Source of the DNA: Blastocatellia bacterium
Lineage (GTDB): Bacteria; Acidobacteriota; Blastocatellia; HR10; J050
NCBI GenBank assembly: GCA_026985075.1
Contig: JALSQX010000071.1
Location: 1-64,000 of the forward strand
DNA length: 64,000 bases
Reading direction: 5' to 3'
Part shown: positions 61,015-64,000 of the stretch, piece after piece
Numbering within the stretch: the first letter of the stretch is position 1
How the letters are laid out: each line of letters opens with the position of its first letter
Made by a program: the position numbers and the translations under genes
Notes under the pieces: generated by a model
What the model was told of the DNA's origin: nothing
Seen by the model: the letters and a program-made list of their open reading frames with translations, nothing else
Database searches by the model: none

Positions 61015-61322
61015 GATCCCCAAACGTGCAGACAGGGCCGATAGAGATTTATACTCTATATATCCGGTTCGCCAGTCCTCCGCATAATGATTTCATCAAC
61101 GAGGATCCTTTTGATGATGAGAAGACGCGGCAGACGATCGGACACGAAGTGGGACATGGAGTGAACATTGTCCATCGCTTCCCCAGCCAATACCCACCAG
61201 GACCATTATCAGTGATGGTCACCGGATATTTCATGGTCACCAGCAACATCAATGATCCGGCGTGGAACAATATTCCACATAACTACGATGCAACTGATGA
61301 ACAACAAATTCAAGTGAGGTGA
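61011..61322 (+). pseudogene. Truncated metzincin-like segment (copy 2 of the 312-bp duplication)
   Basis: This encodes QTGPIEIYTLYIRF...DPFDDEKTRQTIGHEVGHGVNIVH... to DEQQIQVR, almost identical to 59525-59836. A GTG at 61026 could start a 98-residue product, but no signal peptide or ribosome site fits it. It keeps the HEVGH motif. Most likely a duplicated C-terminal fragment. Confidence 0.75.
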
Positions 61323-61328
61323 GGACTT

Positions 61329-62198
61329 ATGATACAACAAATGTGTATGCTTTTAGCTTGCCTGGTGATTGGCTCTCCCTTTTCACTGCAATTCGGATAT
61401 GAGCATATTTCCCTCTTCGTGCGGGTGGGAGAACACTTCGGAACAGTGTATACTCCGCCACCGACAGGGGGAGCTGATTTCGTCATTTTCCAAGGCGAGC
61501 CAATCAAGATCGAACTAGAGATTTTCAATGAAGGCTCTAAGGAGGCAGTGGTTGTTACTCGTGGGATAGCGCCAAAAGATGCTTTTCACATGGTGGTAGT
61601 AGAAGCCCCAATGTCTAAGGTGAAGCCCCAACTCAGCCTGGAAGTTTCTCCCTCCGTCAAGTTGAGGCTCACAAATGCAGAAATATTGGCTCACTGGTCC
61701 GAGCAAATCGTCTTGCCTCCCCAGTCAGGACTCAAGTTCGAGGCAGTCGTGGTGAGCGGATTGGAACGCTTGCCGACCGGGATCTACAAGTTGAAGTTCC
61801 GTTCGCTTCTTAAGAGTGCTTCAGGAAAAGACATCCCAGCAAACAACGATACATTCACATTCGAGATCAGAGCGGTAGAGACGTTTGAAGATAGATTGGA
61901 GGTGCTCGGAAGGCAGGCGATGCGCCTTTTTGTGAGAGAGAAATACCAGGAGGCGGAGAAGAAGCTGAATGAGGTGCTTCTGTTATATCCGAACAGTTCG
62001 GGCAGTTACACAATGAAAGGGCACATAGCCATGGCTTTGGGAAAAAAAGATGAAGCAATTAAGGCCTATAGAAAAGCGCTCGATTTACTTCAGTCAAAAA
62101 TGGATACACTGTACTTATCCCATGCGAGCAGCGTATCAGTAGAGCACAGCATTGGTTTTCTTTTGGCGACGTTGAGCGCACTGCAAAAATCCCGATAA
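61329..62198 (+). CDS. Secreted TPR-containing protein (copy 2)
   Basis: A 289-residue paralogue of the gene at 59843-60745 with the same signal peptide layout (MLLACLVIGSPFSLQ), the same strand-rich domain (FVIFQGEPIKIELEIFNEGSKEAVVV ... LPTGIYKLKFRSLLKSASGKDIPANNDTFTFEIRAVET) and TPR (KYQEAEKKLNEVLLLYPNSSGSYTMKGHIAMALGKKDEAIKAYRKALDLL). GAGGTGAGG precedes the ATG. It diverges clearly from copy 1, unlike the near-identical segment immediately upstream. Confidence 0.8.
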   Translation: MIQQMCMLLACLVIGSPFSLQFGYEHISLFVRVGEHFGTVYTPPPTGGADFVIFQGEPIKIELEIFNEGSKEAVVVTRGIAPKDAFHMVVVEAPMSKVKPQLSLEVSPSVKLRLTNAEILAHWSEQIVLPPQSGLKFEAVVVSGLERLPTGIYKLKFRSLLKSASGKDIPANNDTFTFEIRAVETFEDRLEVLGRQAMRLFVREKYQEAEKKLNEVLLLYPNSSGSYTMKGHIAMALGKKDEAIKAYRKALDLLQSKMDTLYLSHASSVSVEHSIGFLLATLSALQKSR

Positions 62199-62890
62199 AG
62201 TGCGCAGCCGAGGGTACCACCGATATGGGGAGATAGAGCCCTTATACCAGAATGCCGATGGGAGTATGCCTCAAGGAGTGCTGGGGCGGACGATACCGGT
62301 GGTGGGGGGCCCAATCAGGTGACCACGATTCAGACCTCCGTGGATCAGATCACACCGAACGAAGGGAGAGGCGATGCCCTTGACGTTCAAGCGCGGCATT
62401 CAACGGCTTGGATTCCATCACGCTGAGCAACAGGAGAGCGGCGCCCCGCCTAAGAACATCATCTTGGGAAGCCGACGCTGACCATGTCCGCGGCTCAGCT
62501 TGATTCTTGCTGCCAGCATGAGCTGGCACGAGATTCCAGCGGAATGGTATCGTCATGAGTTCGGACCGGTTCCTGCTGGCCAGCACGAGCTATTCCCTTC
62601 GATCAGACTGAGTTTCCCGTGAGAGAGGTTTTTCCTCGACTCGTGAGGCTCGGTGGATTGGGCACACTCCTCCCGCAGGTGAAGGCTGCAACGGGCTCCG
62701 TCATGCTCTCACGCGCAGATATTGCATGCATCCGGTTGATTGGCAAGCTGACTCGGGCCCCGTTGTGCTCTCACCGTGGTGGGAGTAATATCCTCGCTTT
62801 TCAAATTCGTTGACGGGCCATTTCGCTTTTGGTAAACTAACGACAGACGAGTCACAACTTTTTGGAATGTAGCTGGAAAGGAGGGTTGTT
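62199..62890. other. Gene-free interval
   Basis: No convincing gene on either strand over about 690 bp; the minus-strand frame at 62350-62586 is unsupported. A promoter for the small protein is present at its end (listed separately). Confidence 0.5.
62810..62838 (+). promoter_or_regulatory. Sigma-70-type promoter for the small hydrophobic protein
   Basis: -35 TTGACG (62810-62815), 17-bp spacer, -10 TAAACT (62833-62838), 53 bp before the ATG at 62891. The -10 is identical to that of the HTH-parA cassette. Confidence 0.6.
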
Positions 62891-63070
62891 ATGAAGAGAT
62901 TCATGATGGGATTAGTTCTTACGATGGCGCCGGTCATCTTATTGCTCTCGACGTTGGCCGCTTTGCCCGACCTTTGTCTCATTCTTTTCCTGATCTTTCC
63001 TCCGCTGGTCCTGATTTGTCTTCTGCCAGTGGCCGGATTGCTTCCGCTTGATTTTCAGACCTTCCTGTGA
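62891..63070 (+). CDS. Small hydrophobic membrane protein (59 residues)
   Basis: An ATG preceded by AAAGGAGGG and a good promoter, followed by KRFMMGLVLTMAPVILLLSTLAALPDLCLILFLIFPPLVLICLLPVAGLLPLDFQTFL split over two or three hydrophobic stretches. It is short enough to be missed by automatic calling. It may be a small membrane-spanning or signal-anchored peptide. It precedes the FG-GAP protein by 135 bp. Confidence 0.6.
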   Translation: MKRFMMGLVLTMAPVILLLSTLAALPDLCLILFLIFPPLVLICLLPVAGLLPLDFQTFL

Positions 63071-63205
63071 TGACCCAAGCCCGAACAGGCTTGGTAGAGA
63101 CGAAGGCCGAAATGGGTTAACCGAAGGATAACCTCTCGCTGTTGGTTGAGCGTACCGTGAGATCAACAGCCGATTAGCCATAGACTGAGGAGGCTTCACA
63201 CGGCT

Positions 63206-64000
63206 ATGCTGAGAAAAATCGCCTGTCCGGCCGTCGGGATGTTAGCGTGGTTTTTTATTCAGGTCGCTCCAACACCCGCGCAATTGGATCTCGCTTCGCC
63301 TCTCGTCCTTCAATCTCCCAACGCCCAGGTGGGATTCGGATTCGGCCTGGCCAGTGGCGATATCAATGGAGACGGCTATGGCGATGTCGTCGTCGGCTCG
63401 GTCCTCTCCTCGGTGAACAATATGAAGAATGCTGGACGCGTCTTCGTTTTCTTCGGCGGGCCAGCCCCGGATAGCGCGCCCGATCTCGTGCTCCAATCGC
63501 CGCAACCGGAAGCCGAAGCGCGATTCGGCTGGAGCATTGCCGTGGGCGATATCAATGGGGATGGTTACGGCGACGTTGTGGTGAGCGCGCTCCTCGCCCA
63601 AGGCGGTGCCAGAAGTGGAAGAGGGGCGGCCTATGTCTTTTTCGGCGGACCCGAGCCGGATGCACAGGCCGACGTCACGCTGGCGAGGCCGGCTGACTTG
63701 AACGCCAATGCGCGATATGGCTGGGCGCTGACCACAGGGGATCTCAACGGCGACGGACTGGATGAGGTCATCGTCGGTGGGCAGAATGTTCGCGTATTGG
63801 GAACCGAGGGGGCGGGCCAAGTGTTTGTCTACTTCGGCAGTCGATCGTTTCAGGGAGCGTTGGGGATGACCTTGATCTCGCCCCGTGTGGAACGGGCCGG
63901 TGAGTTTGGCAACGCCGTGATCAGCGCCGATTTCAACGGCGATGGCTATGACGATGTGGCCGTAGCTGCAACCGGTCAGTCCGTTGGGAATGCAGCTAAT
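63206..64000 (+). CDS. Secreted FG-GAP (integrin-alpha-like) repeat protein (3' end outside window)
   Basis: The ATG at 63206 starts a signal peptide (CPAVGMLAWFFIQVAPTPAQ) and the frame remains open to the window edge (265 codons). Four FG-GAP repeats with the calcium-binding D-x-N-G-D-G-x-x-D motif are visible: SGDINGDGYGDVVVG, VGDINGDGYGDVVVS, TGDLNGDGLDEVIVG and SADFNGDGYDDVAVA. These build beta-propellers on the cell surface or in secreted adhesins. Confidence 0.88.
   Translation, partial: MLRKIACPAVGMLAWFFIQVAPTPAQLDLASPLVLQSPNAQVGFGFGLASGDINGDGYGDVVVGSVLSSVNNMKNAGRVFVFFGGPAPDSAPDLVLQSPQPEAEARFGWSIAVGDINGDGYGDVVVSALLAQGGARSGRGAAYVFFGGPEPDAQADVTLARPADLNANARYGWALTTGDLNGDGLDEVIVGGQNVRVLGTEGAGQVFVYFGSRSFQGALGMTLISPRVERAGEFGNAVISADFNGDGYDDVAVAATGQSVGNAAN

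Noticed and set aside
62350..62586. Minus-strand frame with a transposase-remnant look
   Set aside because: No catalytic motif, terminal repeats or start signal, so no mobile element can be claimed.
1..64000. tRNA, rRNA, riboswitch and intrinsic terminator search by eye
   Set aside because: No structure with convincing features was found; a covariance-model scan would be needed to exclude them.

Overview
The window is a GC-rich bacterial segment of about 50 genes. Two TonB-dependent receptors with an N-terminal carboxypeptidase-regulatory-like domain (an outer membrane, so Gram-negative) and many secreted beta-propeller, BNR, DUF3386 and FG-GAP proteins suggest an Acidobacteriota-like organism. 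The phylum is an inference from gene content only. No rRNA, tRNA, CRISPR array or transposase was found.

Region 1 (1-25.6 kb, almost all minus strand) is a large catabolic island. It holds a partial amidohydrolase-2 protein, an acyl-CoA ligase, a type II DMSO-reductase-family molybdoenzyme (alpha, TorD-like chaperone, beta; no gamma subunit seen), two MFS carriers, an aldehyde dehydrogenase and small lipocalin-like and SnoaL-like proteins. It also holds two nitrilase-superfamily proteins that both carry Ser at the nucleophile position, a TlpA thioredoxin, a BNR sialidase-like protein, a hydantoinase-like hydrolase, an MmgE/PrpD protein and a degenerate HD protein. A citryl-CoA-lyase-like protein next to a two-subunit CoA ligase (large subunit fused to a ferredoxin domain) and an SDR complete it. 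The substrate is unknown; the likely logic is oxidation or hydrolysis, CoA activation, then C-C cleavage.

Region 2 (25.6-42 kb, minus) is an envelope module. Two paralogous GntR-TonB receptor units flank periplasmic proteins: a seven-repeat propeller, a TlpA-like protein with an in-frame UGA in place of the first CXXC cysteine and a SECIS-like hairpin just after it (probable selenoprotein), a TolB-propeller/SnoaL fusion, two DUF3386 proteins and a diheme cytochrome c.

Region 3 (42.4-56.7 kb) is mixed. It has a multi-HTH protein, ThiD, ETF-ubiquinone oxidoreductase, then a plasmid-like cassette (excisionase-like HTH, ParA, winged-helix protein). The winged-helix gene contains two arrays of a 12-bp palindromic iteron, translated in two different frames. 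Next come an O-methyltransferase, a Zn-ribbon protein, a peptidoglycan-binding/BON protein, a PduO adenosyltransferase, DUF169, an unknown secreted protein, a ROK kinase and a Crp/Fnr regulator.

Region 4 (56.7-64 kb, plus) encodes secreted proteins. A large Ig-like/metzincin protein is interrupted by a frameshift, and its 3' end is repeated almost identically 1486 bp downstream. Each copy is followed by one of two diverged TPR lipocalin-sized secreted proteins. A small hydrophobic protein and a partial FG-GAP protein follow. Several strong sigma-70-type promoters with exact 17-bp spacers are visible.
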